Source of the DNA: Chitinophagales bacterium
GTDB taxonomy: Bacteria; Bacteroidota; Bacteroidia; Chitinophagales; Chitinophagaceae
Direction: 5' to 3'
Assembly (NCBI GenBank): GCA_020636575.1
Contig: JACJXP010000002.1
Span: forward strand, 62,001 to 126,000
DNA: 64,000 bases
The translations under genes and the position numbers were made by a program. Numbering within the stretch: the first letter of the stretch is position 1; each line of letters begins with the position of its first letter. Positions 9,815-17,934 of the stretch are shown piece after piece. The notes below the pieces were generated by a model. That model was given only the letters and a program-made list of their open reading frames with translations. It was not told the origin of the DNA and searched no databases.

Positions 9815-9852
9815 AAAAAAAATGCACAGATATTGAAGCTATCTGTGCATTT
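9815..9852 (-). terminator. Intrinsic terminator for the 9889-10803 gene
   Basis: On the minus strand a 13-bp stem (AAATGCACAGATA / TATCTGTGCATTT) with a 7-base loop is followed by eight T. It lies 36 bases after the stop of the gene at 9889. Confidence 0.85.
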
Positions 9853-9888
9853 CCGACACTCTTTTAAATGAGTGCAATTTTCATTCAA

Positions 9889-10803
9889 TTAGTTACGCCT
9901 TATCCTTGTTTTTTTGGCTTTTACTTTCCCTCTTTTACCTGTAACAGTTGTTGTTGTTTTGGTTGCAGATCTGCCTCTTGGACCTGTGACTGTCGTTTTG
10001 GTCTTGGTGACTCTGTAACGGCCGACCGCGGCTGAATGGCGGGTTCTAACGGTAACTGAAGTGGTCCTGAACGGCCTGTATACAGCATGGGCTCTTACAA
10101 CTCTATGTGTCCCAACAACTACAAAACCCCTGTGATAAACCATTCTTCTTGGATGCCAGGTATGCCATGCTAAGGGCCTCCAAGGACGCCACCAGCCGGG
10201 ATAATGACGCCATCTCCATGGAGAAACCCATAATCTATAGCCGGGGGCATAAACAAATCGTACTGAAGGCCACAGCCAAACATTGACTATTATTCCTGCT
10301 GCTCTATATTCTGTTTGTGCAGCAGGTCCGCTTTGATTGCTATAATTCCAGCCATTTATCAAAGCATCGTCACCATCATCTGTTGGCTCAACAATGGTTT
10401 GCTCGCCATATATGTCCTCATCACCAACAATCTGTAAAACTGCTGATGCGGTTCCTGTTTTTTCCAGCTCTATTACCGCTATATCCTGGTTCTCTTTTTC
10501 GGACACAGGGACCTGGAGAATAAAAGCATGAACATCCTTATCGGCTTTATCGATCACTTTTATATAATCTACCTCTCCATCGCCGTTTAGGTCCAGGTTG
10601 TTAACATTATTTCCCTGCTCATTGAGCAATTTTTCAAACTCTTCAGGAGAAGATGCTTTTTTAAACATCTGCAATGCGCCCTGAAGATCAAAATTATCCC
10701 CTGGCAATCCTGTTGAATCTGAGGCATTATCCTGTGCCATACTGAACAGGCTTACTAAAAGTGCTAAAACAAGAAGATTTAATTTAGAAAGGTAAGGTTT
10801 CAT
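9889..10803 (-). CDS. Secreted Trp/Arg-rich protein with EF-hand-like motif
   Basis: This is a 304-residue exported protein of a type common in Bacteroidota but without an assigned function. A signal peptide ends at FSMAQ. An acidic N-terminal half contains LDLNGDGEVDYIKV, which resembles a calcium-binding loop, and a conserved HAFILQVPV segment. The second half is unusual: a Trp/Pro/Arg-rich stretch (WVSPWRWRHYPGWWRPW) and a very basic tail with two similar units around TKTTVTGPRGRSA and TTTTVTGKRGK. The protein thus has opposite charges at its two ends. The start is ATG 10803 (MKPYLSKLN). The frame extends 24 bases upstream to 10827, but the signal peptide favours 10803. It lies 41 bases downstream of the 10845 gene and may be co-transcribed. 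Confidence 0.75.
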   Translation of the reverse strand: MKPYLSKLNLLVLALLVSLFSMAQDNASDSTGLPGDNFDLQGALQMFKKASSPEEFEKLLNEQGNNVNNLDLNGDGEVDYIKVIDKADKDVHAFILQVPVSEKENQDIAVIELEKTGTASAVLQIVGDEDIYGEQTIVEPTDDGDDALINGWNYSNQSGPAAQTEYRAAGIIVNVWLWPSVRFVYAPGYRLWVSPWRWRHYPGWWRPWRPLAWHTWHPRRMVYHRGFVVVGTHRVVRAHAVYRPFRTTSVTVRTRHSAAVGRYRVTKTKTTVTGPRGRSATKTTTTVTGKRGKVKAKKTRIRRN

Positions 10804-10844
10804 AAAAAATAGTTTGGTTTGAGACAATGCTTTTGCCTTAAAGT

Positions 10845-12041
10845 TTAATTATCAGGGCAAAATTTTGATTTATCGGTAAAAGAGTTAATAAAATTACGGG
10901 CATCCTGATCTTGCCTCACTGCTACTTTGAGATCAGTAACTTTTATTTTTTTTATCTGTACACCATTCACATACCCGTCATTTGCCATCATTGTACTTAA
11001 CATCGTAGTATTTTTTGGGATAGCAGATACTATATATATGTGAGATGTTGATGTTAGATTACCGGTTGAATAGTTTTGACAATATTGATCTTTGTATTTA
11101 AAATCGCCCCCATAGGCAGCTTTTACGGCCAAATCATAAACTTGTTGTCCCCTGGCATTGAATTGAATATTACTTCCTTCCATCATAAGATGGGGTGCCA
11201 GTGTTTTAAGTAAGGCCACTTTTAGTTGCTCCGGCGTTCCGTTACGCAAGATATTATGAAAAAAGTCGGCCATTTCTTTCGCTGATTGAAACTCGGGTAT
11301 CTCCAGCTGAGGTAATGAAGCTAATTCTTTTTTTGCCATTTTCTCAGCAAGAGTATATGCAAGTGTCTTTTGCTGTAACTGACGAATTTTATCAGCACCT
11401 ATATCTTCATGTTTCAAGACTTTTGTGGCGTCTGAACTGCAAAAAGATTGAAAGTTTTTCCAGGGGCTTTTAATATCATCCCGAAAGAAATTTACCTGGT
11501 AAACCTGTTCTGCATCATCGAGATGAACATTTGATGAAATAATATCTGCGCTTACATTCATATAGAACGTTACTTTATTAGGTGTACCCCAATTGAACCT
11601 TTTTTCCTTATTTAATTCAGGACCACTTTTCAGGTTTACTATCTTTTTAAAATAAAAGCCATAAAACTTTGCCCAGTCTGATGACAAAGTTTTCATTATC
11701 TCTTCTTCTGTTGGGTTGGGTATCCCTTCCCATTCGTTAGATATGGTTCTGAACTTCCAGTAAGAATATTTTCCGGCTCCTGTGTATTGATAAACCGCAT
11801 CACCAACAATTTTAACGACCAAACCCGGGTATTCGTTTGTCTTTTTCCGGATATTGACTCCACGTACATACTCCCAATTTCCTGTCCCGCTATTCCATTG
11901 ACGGGTGCCGGTGCTTTTAGTAAATTTAATTTCAATAGTACTTGATGTTGTCAGATCTTTTTTGATTACTGCGTCGGTAGGTTGAGAAAATAACACATGG
12001 AATGCTAAAAGGAACAGGGAAGAGAGAATGACTTTTTTCAT
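10845..12041 (-). CDS. Hypothetical secreted protein
   Basis: This is a protein of about 398 residues with a signal peptide (MKKVILSSLFLLAFHVLFSQ). No domain is recognised. It has a beta-rich N-terminal third with Trp/Tyr-rich segments (GNWEYVRGVNIRKK, YSYWKFRTISNEWEGIP), a central charged helical region near 225-280, and a C-terminal third with a few Cys. The start is taken at ATG 12041 (MKK), but ATG 12050 (MAIMKK) is equally possible. It probably heads a two-gene transcript with the Trp/Arg-rich protein. A role in the envelope is only suggested by the signal peptide. Confidence 0.65.
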   Translation of the reverse strand: MKKVILSSLFLLAFHVLFSQPTDAVIKKDLTTSSTIEIKFTKSTGTRQWNSGTGNWEYVRGVNIRKKTNEYPGLVVKIVGDAVYQYTGAGKYSYWKFRTISNEWEGIPNPTEEEIMKTLSSDWAKFYGFYFKKIVNLKSGPELNKEKRFNWGTPNKVTFYMNVSADIISSNVHLDDAEQVYQVNFFRDDIKSPWKNFQSFCSSDATKVLKHEDIGADKIRQLQQKTLAYTLAEKMAKKELASLPQLEIPEFQSAKEMADFFHNILRNGTPEQLKVALLKTLAPHLMMEGSNIQFNARGQQVYDLAVKAAYGGDFKYKDQYCQNYSTGNLTSTSHIYIVSAIPKNTTMLSTMMANDGYVNGVQIKKIKVTDLKVAVRQDQDARNFINSFTDKSKFCPDN

Positions 12042-12193
12042 AATTGCCATATTAGTGGTGATAAGTGGTTTATATATTAAAGTTAAGGATCAAAAGTTTA
12101 TTTGAGTCCTGCTTTTAAACGCTTATAAATAGATAAATATTAAATCTTACTACTGTACCAGAACACTTAATTTCGCAGTTCACCTTTTTGTAA

Positions 12194-14227
12194 TTGATCT
12201 CTCAGAACACCATACAACAAATACTTTCCCGGATAGACATCATTGATGTAATTGGGGGATTTGTAAAGCTCAAGAAAAGAGGTTCCAACTACCTGGGACT
12301 TTGCCCTTTTCACAATGAAAAGACTCCTTCATTTACTGTATCTCCAACCAAAGAAATATATAAATGCTTCGGGTGTGGCCGTAGCGGTAATACGATCAGC
12401 TTCATTATGGAGCATGAGAAATATAGTTATGTAGAAACATTAAAGTGGCTGGCTAATAAATATGGTGTTGAAATTGAAGAAACTTTCCAGACCGATGAGC
12501 AAAAGCAATCTCAACTTACTGCAGATAGCCTGTATATCCTGAACCAGTTTGCCGTAGAATTTTTCACCAGACAACTCTTTGAAACTGAAGAAGGCCAGGA
12601 TATTGGACTTGCCTATTTCAAGGAAAGAGGATATAGAGAAGATATCATCAAAAAGTTCCAGCTAGGTTATTCTCCAGAACAAAAAGATGCATTTACAAAA
12701 GAAGCCATCGCAAAACAATACAATGCGGATCTTCTTGTTAAAGCAGGTTTGTCTGCAAGCAGAAGCGAACAATTATTAGATAATTATCGGGGACGGGTTA
12801 TTTTCCCGGTTCATAATCACAGCGGGAAAGTATTAGGATTTGGGGCAAGGATTTTAAAAAGCAATGACAAAGCACCAAAATATATTAATACCCCTGAAAA
12901 TGAGATATATGTAAAAAGCAGGATCTTATACGGCTCCTATTTTGCCCGGCAGGCTATTGATAAAGCTGATGAATGTTTATTGGTAGAAGGTTACACAGAT
13001 GTGATCTCGTTGCACCAGGCAGGTATTGAAAATGTAGTGGCCAGCGGAGGCACATCGTTAACCCCTGATCAATTAAGATTGATCAAAAAATATTCGAATA
13101 ACCTGACTATAATTTATGACGGGGATGCAGCTGGGGTAAAAGCTGCATTGCGGGGGCTTGACCTTGCACTGGAAGAAGGACTGAATGTAAAAATGGTTCT
13201 CATTCCTGACAACGAGGATCCTGATAGCTATGTGAGTAAAGTCGGCGCTTCTGCATTCAGGGAATTTGTTGAAAAAAACAGGAAAGACTTTATTCTTTTC
13301 CAGCTTGATGTAGCACTCAGGGATGCCGGTAACGACAGTACTAAAAAAGCTGAAGTGGTGAACAGGATGGCAGAAACCATTTCACGGATCAATAAAGCTG
13401 AAGATTTTACCCGCCAGCAGGATTATATCAAACAATGTGCAGAAATATTAAAAATAGACGAGGCCGGTTTACACACCCTTGTAAATAAATTTATTCGTGA
13501 CAGGATAAATACCCAGGAAAGAAAAACAAATGTACAGGGAATAAAACCCGGTGAAGAAGCAGGTACAACAACTGAAACTGAGAGTTATGATGACGCCAGT
13601 TTTAACCTGCTTTTCAAAGATGAATTACATGAAAAAGAAATAGCCCGGGTTCTTCTTGAATATGGAACAAAAAAATGGGATGAGTCCAGGCTGGTTGCTG
13701 AATATATTTTTGAAGAACTACCCGATGATACGTTGATAGAGAACCCTGATGTATTGAACCTTGTTGCAGAATTTAAAAATATCCTTAATCAGAATTCTGC
13801 CTTGCTTGAAAAAAAATATTTTATATATCACTCCAATCCGCAACTTAGCTCATTAGCTGTTTCTCTCCTGAACTTCCCCTATGAAGAAAGCGAACATTGG
13901 AAAAAAGAGTTCAATAAATCAGATGGTTATCAACAGGGTTTGTTTGAACAGACCTATGAAGAATTTATAAATATTGTAAAACGTAGCGAGAAAGAAAGAT
14001 TACTCGAATTCCTGAAAGCAGAAGAAGACCGAACCAACGAAAAGGTAGAATCTGCCGTTAATTATCTCAAATTGCGTAAAATAAAACAACTGCTGTTGCA
14101 GAACCAGGCAGACATGGAAAAAGAGCATGGCACTGAAGAACAACTGGTATTACATCAAACACATGACCATCTGAAAAAAATGGAAATGGAGTTAACCCGA
14201 AAAATGGGGACTGTCGTTATCCGCTAG
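12194..14227 (+). CDS. dnaG: DNA primase
   Basis: This enzyme synthesises RNA primers at the replication fork. It has an N-terminal CHC2 zinc ribbon with Cys37, His40, Cys58 and Cys61 (CPFH and CFGC), preceded by the family hallmark LKKRGSNYLGLCPFHNEK. The RNA polymerase core has a Toprim fold with LLVEGYTDV near residue 262 and IYDGDAAG near 307. A helical C-terminal part of about 230 residues, probably the helicase-binding region, completes the 677 residues. The start is TTG (codons for M-I-S-Q), which fits the conserved MIS start of DnaG. Its 3' end overlaps the convergent CYTH gene by 36 bases. Confidence 0.95.
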   Translation: MISQNTIQQILSRIDIIDVIGGFVKLKKRGSNYLGLCPFHNEKTPSFTVSPTKEIYKCFGCGRSGNTISFIMEHEKYSYVETLKWLANKYGVEIEETFQTDEQKQSQLTADSLYILNQFAVEFFTRQLFETEEGQDIGLAYFKERGYREDIIKKFQLGYSPEQKDAFTKEAIAKQYNADLLVKAGLSASRSEQLLDNYRGRVIFPVHNHSGKVLGFGARILKSNDKAPKYINTPENEIYVKSRILYGSYFARQAIDKADECLLVEGYTDVISLHQAGIENVVASGGTSLTPDQLRLIKKYSNNLTIIYDGDAAGVKAALRGLDLALEEGLNVKMVLIPDNEDPDSYVSKVGASAFREFVEKNRKDFILFQLDVALRDAGNDSTKKAEVVNRMAETISRINKAEDFTRQQDYIKQCAEILKIDEAGLHTLVNKFIRDRINTQERKTNVQGIKPGEEAGTTTETESYDDASFNLLFKDELHEKEIARVLLEYGTKKWDESRLVAEYIFEELPDDTLIENPDVLNLVAEFKNILNQNSALLEKKYFIYHSNPQLSSLAVSLLNFPYEESEHWKKEFNKSDGYQQGLFEQTYEEFINIVKRSEKERLLEFLKAEEDRTNEKVESAVNYLKLRKIKQLLLQNQADMEKEHGTEEQLVLHQTHDHLKKMEMELTRKMGTVVIR

Positions 14228-14740
14228 CCTATTTATCAGTATATCACTGTACGATTCCTTTATGAGATCAGCTTCCCGAACCTTAAACTCTTTTAAATAG
14301 TGATTGCATTGAGCGGCCAGTTCTTGCTCATTCAGATCTGCTAAAATATTTCCGGCCTCTATCTCAAGAAAAGACCCGAGCCCATCTACTTTATCAATAT
14401 GAAACTTTACGTTTCTGATATAATAGATTTCTCTTACCTTTTGAACAATCACCTTCACTCCCATCGTTTGAACAAGTATTTCCTTCAACCCTGATGGGTT
14501 GTCCAATTTTATAAGATGAAAATGTGAGTTTTTAGGTCCTGCATTATCCTCCCTTTGATAGTAGATCAAACTGTTCTCAATATTACCTTCTCTTATTTTT
14601 AACCTGCCTGTAGGTACTTTGAAATAAGTGTCAGTCTGGAGATCAGTGCCTTTAAAATCTGCTCCGGCTTTATTCAGATAGGTTCGTACAAAATCAGGAT
14701 CACTGCATTTTGCCTTTATCTCAACGTTCAGAAAAGACAT
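14192..14740 (-). CDS. CYTH domain protein (class IV adenylate cyclase-like)
   Basis: This is a small cytoplasmic CYTH tunnel-fold protein of 182 residues. It opens with VEIKAKCSDPDFVR, the EIKxK form seen in class IV cyclases and related triphosphatases, and continues with DTYFKVPTGRLKIRE, which fits the substrate-binding basic strand, and FLEIEA late in the domain. Members bind organic phosphates (ATP, thiamine triphosphate or polyphosphate) through charged residues inside a barrel. Cyclase or phosphatase activity cannot be chosen from sequence alone. It converges on dnaG with a 36-base coding overlap. Confidence 0.8.
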   Translation of the reverse strand: MSFLNVEIKAKCSDPDFVRTYLNKAGADFKGTDLQTDTYFKVPTGRLKIREGNIENSLIYYQREDNAGPKNSHFHLIKLDNPSGLKEILVQTMGVKVIVQKVREIYYIRNVKFHIDKVDGLGSFLEIEAGNILADLNEQELAAQCNHYLKEFKVREADLIKESYSDILINRLADNDSPHFSG

Positions 14741-14802
14741 AAAAAATTTGTCTTACGGTTTTTATAACCGCAGGAAATTTACAAGAGGAAAATAATTTAA
14801 TT

Positions 14803-15249
14803 TTATCCGGCTACTGCTTCTGCCTGCCTTTTGCGGCTCAGGATAATATCATCACTTCTGTCGTCCTCGTTCCTGGTAAACCGCATAGCAGTCCACACAT
14901 GATCAAGCTCTACTCTTTCGATACTCTCATAACCTTCGTCAGTGAGCATATTCCAGCTGCACTCACGGTTAAGATCAGTAACGATTTTTGAAGTGACTTT
15001 GGGATATGCTACCCAAAACTTAGAGTCGTCCTTAAGCGAAGGCATTACATCATTTAAGATACCATTTAACTGATTCTCACTTACAGCAAACACCAATGCA
15101 AAGTCAATCTTCCTGTTCTTTAAAAGAGGAGTCATGTTTTTTGCAAAGGACAGTTTGTTGAATTGTTTTTCGATTGAGGATGGCAAACCCTGAATTAAGA
15201 GATTCTTCTCGTCTGCCAGTTGTAACTTTTCAAACAACGTTTGTGACAT
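14803..15249 (-). CDS. Hypothetical protein, DUF3052-like
   Basis: This is a 148-residue cytoplasmic protein. The segment LLIQGLPSSIEKQF followed by a central DFALVFAVSENQL and FWVAYPKVTSKIVTDLNR matches the layout of DUF3052-type proteins, whose function is unknown. I use ATG 15249 (MSQTLFEKLQ). The frame is open further upstream to 15330, but those residues look unrelated and a TACTTTTG promoter element lies at 15335-15328. It is about 60 bases upstream of the CYTH gene on the same strand, so the two may be co-transcribed. Confidence 0.65.
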   Translation of the reverse strand: MSQTLFEKLQLADEKNLLIQGLPSSIEKQFNKLSFAKNMTPLLKNRKIDFALVFAVSENQLNGILNDVMPSLKDDSKFWVAYPKVTSKIVTDLNRECSWNMLTDEGYESIERVELDHVWTAMRFTRNEDDRSDDIILSRKRQAEAVAG

Positions 15250-15327
15250 ACCTGGTAACTTTTTTGGGGTTCCTGTCAAAGCTGCATAATGCAGTGATAA
15301 TGACAGAGTTTTCAAAAGCGGGGACTG

Positions 15328-15335
15328 CAAAAGTA
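15328..15335 (-). promoter_or_regulatory. -7 promoter element (TACTTTTG)
   Basis: This is a match to the Bacteroidota -7 consensus TAnnTTTG on the minus strand, about 80 bases upstream of ATG 15249. A clear -33 TTTG at the usual distance is not seen. Confidence 0.4.
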
Positions 15336-15368
15336 CGAAAAAAAATTAGAATTTAAGCCTAAAATCAA

Positions 15369-15403
15369 ATAAAAAACCCTTTCACTTTGATTTTGAAAGG
15401 GTT
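15369..15403 (-). terminator. Intrinsic terminator of the M48 protease gene
   Basis: The minus-strand stem AACCCTTTCA / TGAAAGGGTT has a 9-base loop and runs into a T tract. It is 20 bases after the stop at 15424. Confidence 0.85.
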
Positions 15404-15423
15404 CTCTCTTGTTTTAAATCAAT

Positions 15424-16236
15424 TTAGTTAGAAACCGGCTTGTAATATTGAAGAGCCTCCGGCATATATTTTTTGATCTGTTCAATACGGCGTCCCTCTG
15501 CTGGGTGTGTGCTTAAAAATTCAGGTGGTGCCTGCCCTTGTGAAGCCTGTTCCATTCTTTCCCAAAGTCCTATAGCTTCCTGCGGATTATATCCTGCCAT
15601 TGCTGTCCATATCAGGCCATAGCGATCCGCTTCCAGTTCATGCTTCCTGGAAAAAGGTAAAAGAACCCCGACCTGTGTCCCTACGCCGTAAGCGTTTAAA
15701 AATAAATTCTGTGTTTCTGCAGGTTTGTTTGCCACTGCCACAGACAAAGCCACACCACCAAGTTGCTGTAATAATCCCTGGCTCATCCTTTGATTTCCGT
15801 GTTGCAACAATGCATGGGAAACCTCATGGCCCATTACAGCTGCCAATGCCGCTTCATTTTGAGTAATAGGTAGAATACCCGTATAAACAACAATTTTTCC
15901 ACCCGGCATACACCAGGCATTTACAGCTTTATCCTCCACCAGGTTTGTTTCCCATTTAAAACCGGCTAATTTATCTGTCATGCCTTTTTCAGCATAGTAT
16001 GATTGTACAGCTTTGACTATTCTGTCGCCAACCCGTTTTACCATTTCAGCATCCCGGTTATTGCTCACCGATACTACTTTATTCGTAGATAAAAAACTCT
16101 GATATTCCTGTGTGGCCATTGCCTGTAACTCTGTTTCAGGTAACAGTGTTAACTGATTTTTTCCCGTTAGTGCATTACGGGAACAGGAAATGAGTAAGAA
16201 AACAAATGACAACGAAAAAAGGATTCTTCTTATCAT
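15424..16236 (-). CDS. M48 family metalloprotease, lipoprotein
   Basis: This is a zinc endopeptidase of the M48 family, probably periplasmic and involved in envelope protein quality control, like LoiP and BepA. A lipoprotein signal ends at LISC with Cys18. The zinc motif HEVSH is at residues 137-141, and the third ligand is expected in HELEAD at about 199-204. The region AWCMPGGKIVVYTGILP upstream of HExxH and the closing FLSTHPAEGRRIEQI are standard for the family. It is a single-gene unit with its own terminator. Confidence 0.9.
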   Translation of the reverse strand: MIRRILFSLSFVFLLISCSRNALTGKNQLTLLPETELQAMATQEYQSFLSTNKVVSVSNNRDAEMVKRVGDRIVKAVQSYYAEKGMTDKLAGFKWETNLVEDKAVNAWCMPGGKIVVYTGILPITQNEAALAAVMGHEVSHALLQHGNQRMSQGLLQQLGGVALSVAVANKPAETQNLFLNAYGVGTQVGVLLPFSRKHELEADRYGLIWTAMAGYNPQEAIGLWERMEQASQGQAPPEFLSTHPAEGRRIEQIKKYMPEALQYYKPVSN

Positions 16237-16335
16237 AACTTTTTTTGTGAATTATAAATCAATGATTATACCAAACAGAGATTGCATTCTTATTTAGTCT
16301 CTTGAAGTTAATTAATTCTATTGGTACTGACGGAA

Positions 16336-16986
16336 CTATTCGCCTTTTTGTTGCTTGCGGCGATCACGGTTTTTTAAAATAGGCATCTTGCTTTCGTTAC
16401 CGCTAAATAAACGAGAGATATTTTTTTGATGGGTAAGCAATACCAATAAAGCAACTGTTATTGCGAAGATCCTGTAAACAGGATTATCAACATTAAAAAT
16501 AACAAGGATGAAAACAGGAAATGCAAGGCTGGCCAAAATTGAACTAAGTGATACAAACCGGGTCAAGTAAAGAACAATCATAAACACTCCTACACAGCCT
16601 ATTGCTGTCCATGGGGAAATTCCCAATACCATTCCAAAAAGTGTGGCTACGCCTTTTCCTCCTTTAAAATCGGCCCAGATAGGAAAGATATGGCCTACTA
16701 CTGCAGCAAGTCCTAAACCTGTTTGCAGGTTCTGTAAACTCAGTTCAGCATCAGCATATTCAGGTAAAAGAAGAGCCAATTTAACAGCAACTATACCCTT
16801 GATCATGTCTATTGCCATTACTGAGGTACCCCATTTTGGCCCAAGAACCCGGTAAGTGTTAGTAGCCCCGGCATTACCGCTTCCATAATCCCTGATATCA
16901 ATATCAAAAAAATGCTTGCTTATCCAAACAGAAGTAGGAACACTACCGATCAGGTAAGCAAGTAATATGAGTAGGATTTCATTCAT
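16336..16986 (-). CDS. plsY: Glycerol-3-phosphate acyltransferase PlsY
   Basis: This is an integral membrane enzyme that moves the acyl group of acyl-phosphate to glycerol 3-phosphate, the first acylation step in phospholipid synthesis. The 216 residues hold about five membrane segments. The conserved motifs are present: LIGSVPTSVWISK near the N-terminus, DYGSGNAGATNTYRVLG (about 33-49) and HIFPIWADFKGGKGVAT (about 98-114). The C-terminal tail is basic and cytoplasmic. A TATCTTTG element lies just upstream. Confidence 0.95.
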   Translation of the reverse strand: MNEILLILLAYLIGSVPTSVWISKHFFDIDIRDYGSGNAGATNTYRVLGPKWGTSVMAIDMIKGIVAVKLALLLPEYADAELSLQNLQTGLGLAAVVGHIFPIWADFKGGKGVATLFGMVLGISPWTAIGCVGVFMIVLYLTRFVSLSSILASLAFPVFILVIFNVDNPVYRIFAITVALLVLLTHQKNISRLFSGNESKMPILKNRDRRKQQKGE

Positions 16987-17007
16987 CAGGCCTTAAAAAT
17001 TGATTTG

Positions 17008-17015
17008 CAAAGATA
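17008..17015 (-). promoter_or_regulatory. -7 promoter element of plsY (TATCTTTG)
   Basis: This is an exact TAnnTTTG match on the minus strand, 22 bases upstream of the plsY ATG. A TTG lies 22 bases further upstream as a weak -33 candidate. Confidence 0.5.
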
Positions 17016-17066
17016 GTAAATAACAAAAATCCGGTAACAATTTATTAATACACAGCCTGTCTATAT

Positions 17067-17876
17067 TTACCTGAGACCGATGCATATCCAATTGTCTTTC
17101 TGCATCTTAGAAACAGGTTTTAGAGCTAACCCTTCCGCTGCTACTAATATTTCTGGCTCATCTTCCTGTAACAGGCCACTAAGTAAGATCATCCCTTTTG
17201 GAGAGGTACTTTTTTTCATTTCTGCCATGTTATCAAGGATCACATTCTTATTTATATTGGCCAATAATATGTCGTAGGAACCCCCAGAAATTTTGTCACC
17301 CTGTTCAATGATTATTTTACTGCAATCATTACGGGTAATATTTTCTGCTGCATTCTGAATACTCCATTCATCATTGTCAACAGCTATTGTATAGGCGGCT
17401 CCCAGTTTTTCTGCAAGTATGGCCAAAACCCCCGTTCCTGTTCCAAAGTCAAACACTTTTTTCCCAACAAAATCCAGGTCGAACATTTGGCTAACCATCA
17501 TATAGGTGGTAGCATGATGACCGGTGCCAAAACTCATTTTTGGAGTAATGATGATCTCCATTTTCGCATTTACTGCCGGCTCATGAAAATCAGCACGGAT
17601 GCATACTTTATCATCTACAAGCACAGGTTGAAAATTACTTTCCCATACAGCGTTCCAGTTTTGCTCCTCGATCTCTTGTTCTGAATAACTGAGTTGGTAT
17701 TTATAAACAAGATCATGTAAGAATTGCTTATCAAAAGACTCTTTGCTCACAAAAGCTTTTAAACCTGAGTCAATTTCCTCAAACCCGTCATAGCCTGCCT
17801 CTGCCAACTGTGCTATGAGTAACTCGGTTTGTTCGGGTTGTAATTCAGAAAACTGTATCTGGATATAATTGCTCAT
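17067..17876 (-). CDS. prmA: Ribosomal protein L11 methyltransferase
   Basis: This is a SAM-dependent methyltransferase that modifies ribosomal protein L11. A substrate-recognition N domain of about 110 residues leads to the Rossmann core. The SAM-binding loop VFDFGTGTGVLAILAEKLGA is followed by the acidic end AVDNDEW, and the N-containing motif is LLANINKNVI. The region FGTGHHATT before the SAM loop is typical of PrmA. I start it at ATG 17876 (MSNYIQIQF). The 24 bases upstream of this in the same frame fall in the terminator hairpin of pnp, which makes the longer start unlikely. Confidence 0.93.
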   Translation of the reverse strand: MSNYIQIQFSELQPEQTELLIAQLAEAGYDGFEEIDSGLKAFVSKESFDKQFLHDLVYKYQLSYSEQEIEEQNWNAVWESNFQPVLVDDKVCIRADFHEPAVNAKMEIIITPKMSFGTGHHATTYMMVSQMFDLDFVGKKVFDFGTGTGVLAILAEKLGAAYTIAVDNDEWSIQNAAENITRNDCSKIIIEQGDKISGGSYDILLANINKNVILDNMAEMKKSTSPKGMILLSGLLQEDEPEILVAAEGLALKPVSKMQKDNWICIGLR

Positions 17877-17885
17877 ATACAAAAT

Positions 17886-17909
17886 TAAAAAGCCCTGCAA
17901 TGCAGGGCT
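17886..17909 (-). terminator. Intrinsic terminator of pnp
   Basis: The near-palindromic stem AGCCCTGCA / TGCAGGGCT is followed on the minus strand by five T. It sits 26 bases past the pnp stop and immediately before prmA. Confidence 0.88.
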
Positions 17910-17934
17910 GAAATATGATAATATTATATTCTAT

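Noticed and set aside
9670..9888. A 72-residue minus-strand frame between two genes
   Set aside because: It contains the terminator hairpin of the 9889 gene and looks like no protein; treated as intergenic.
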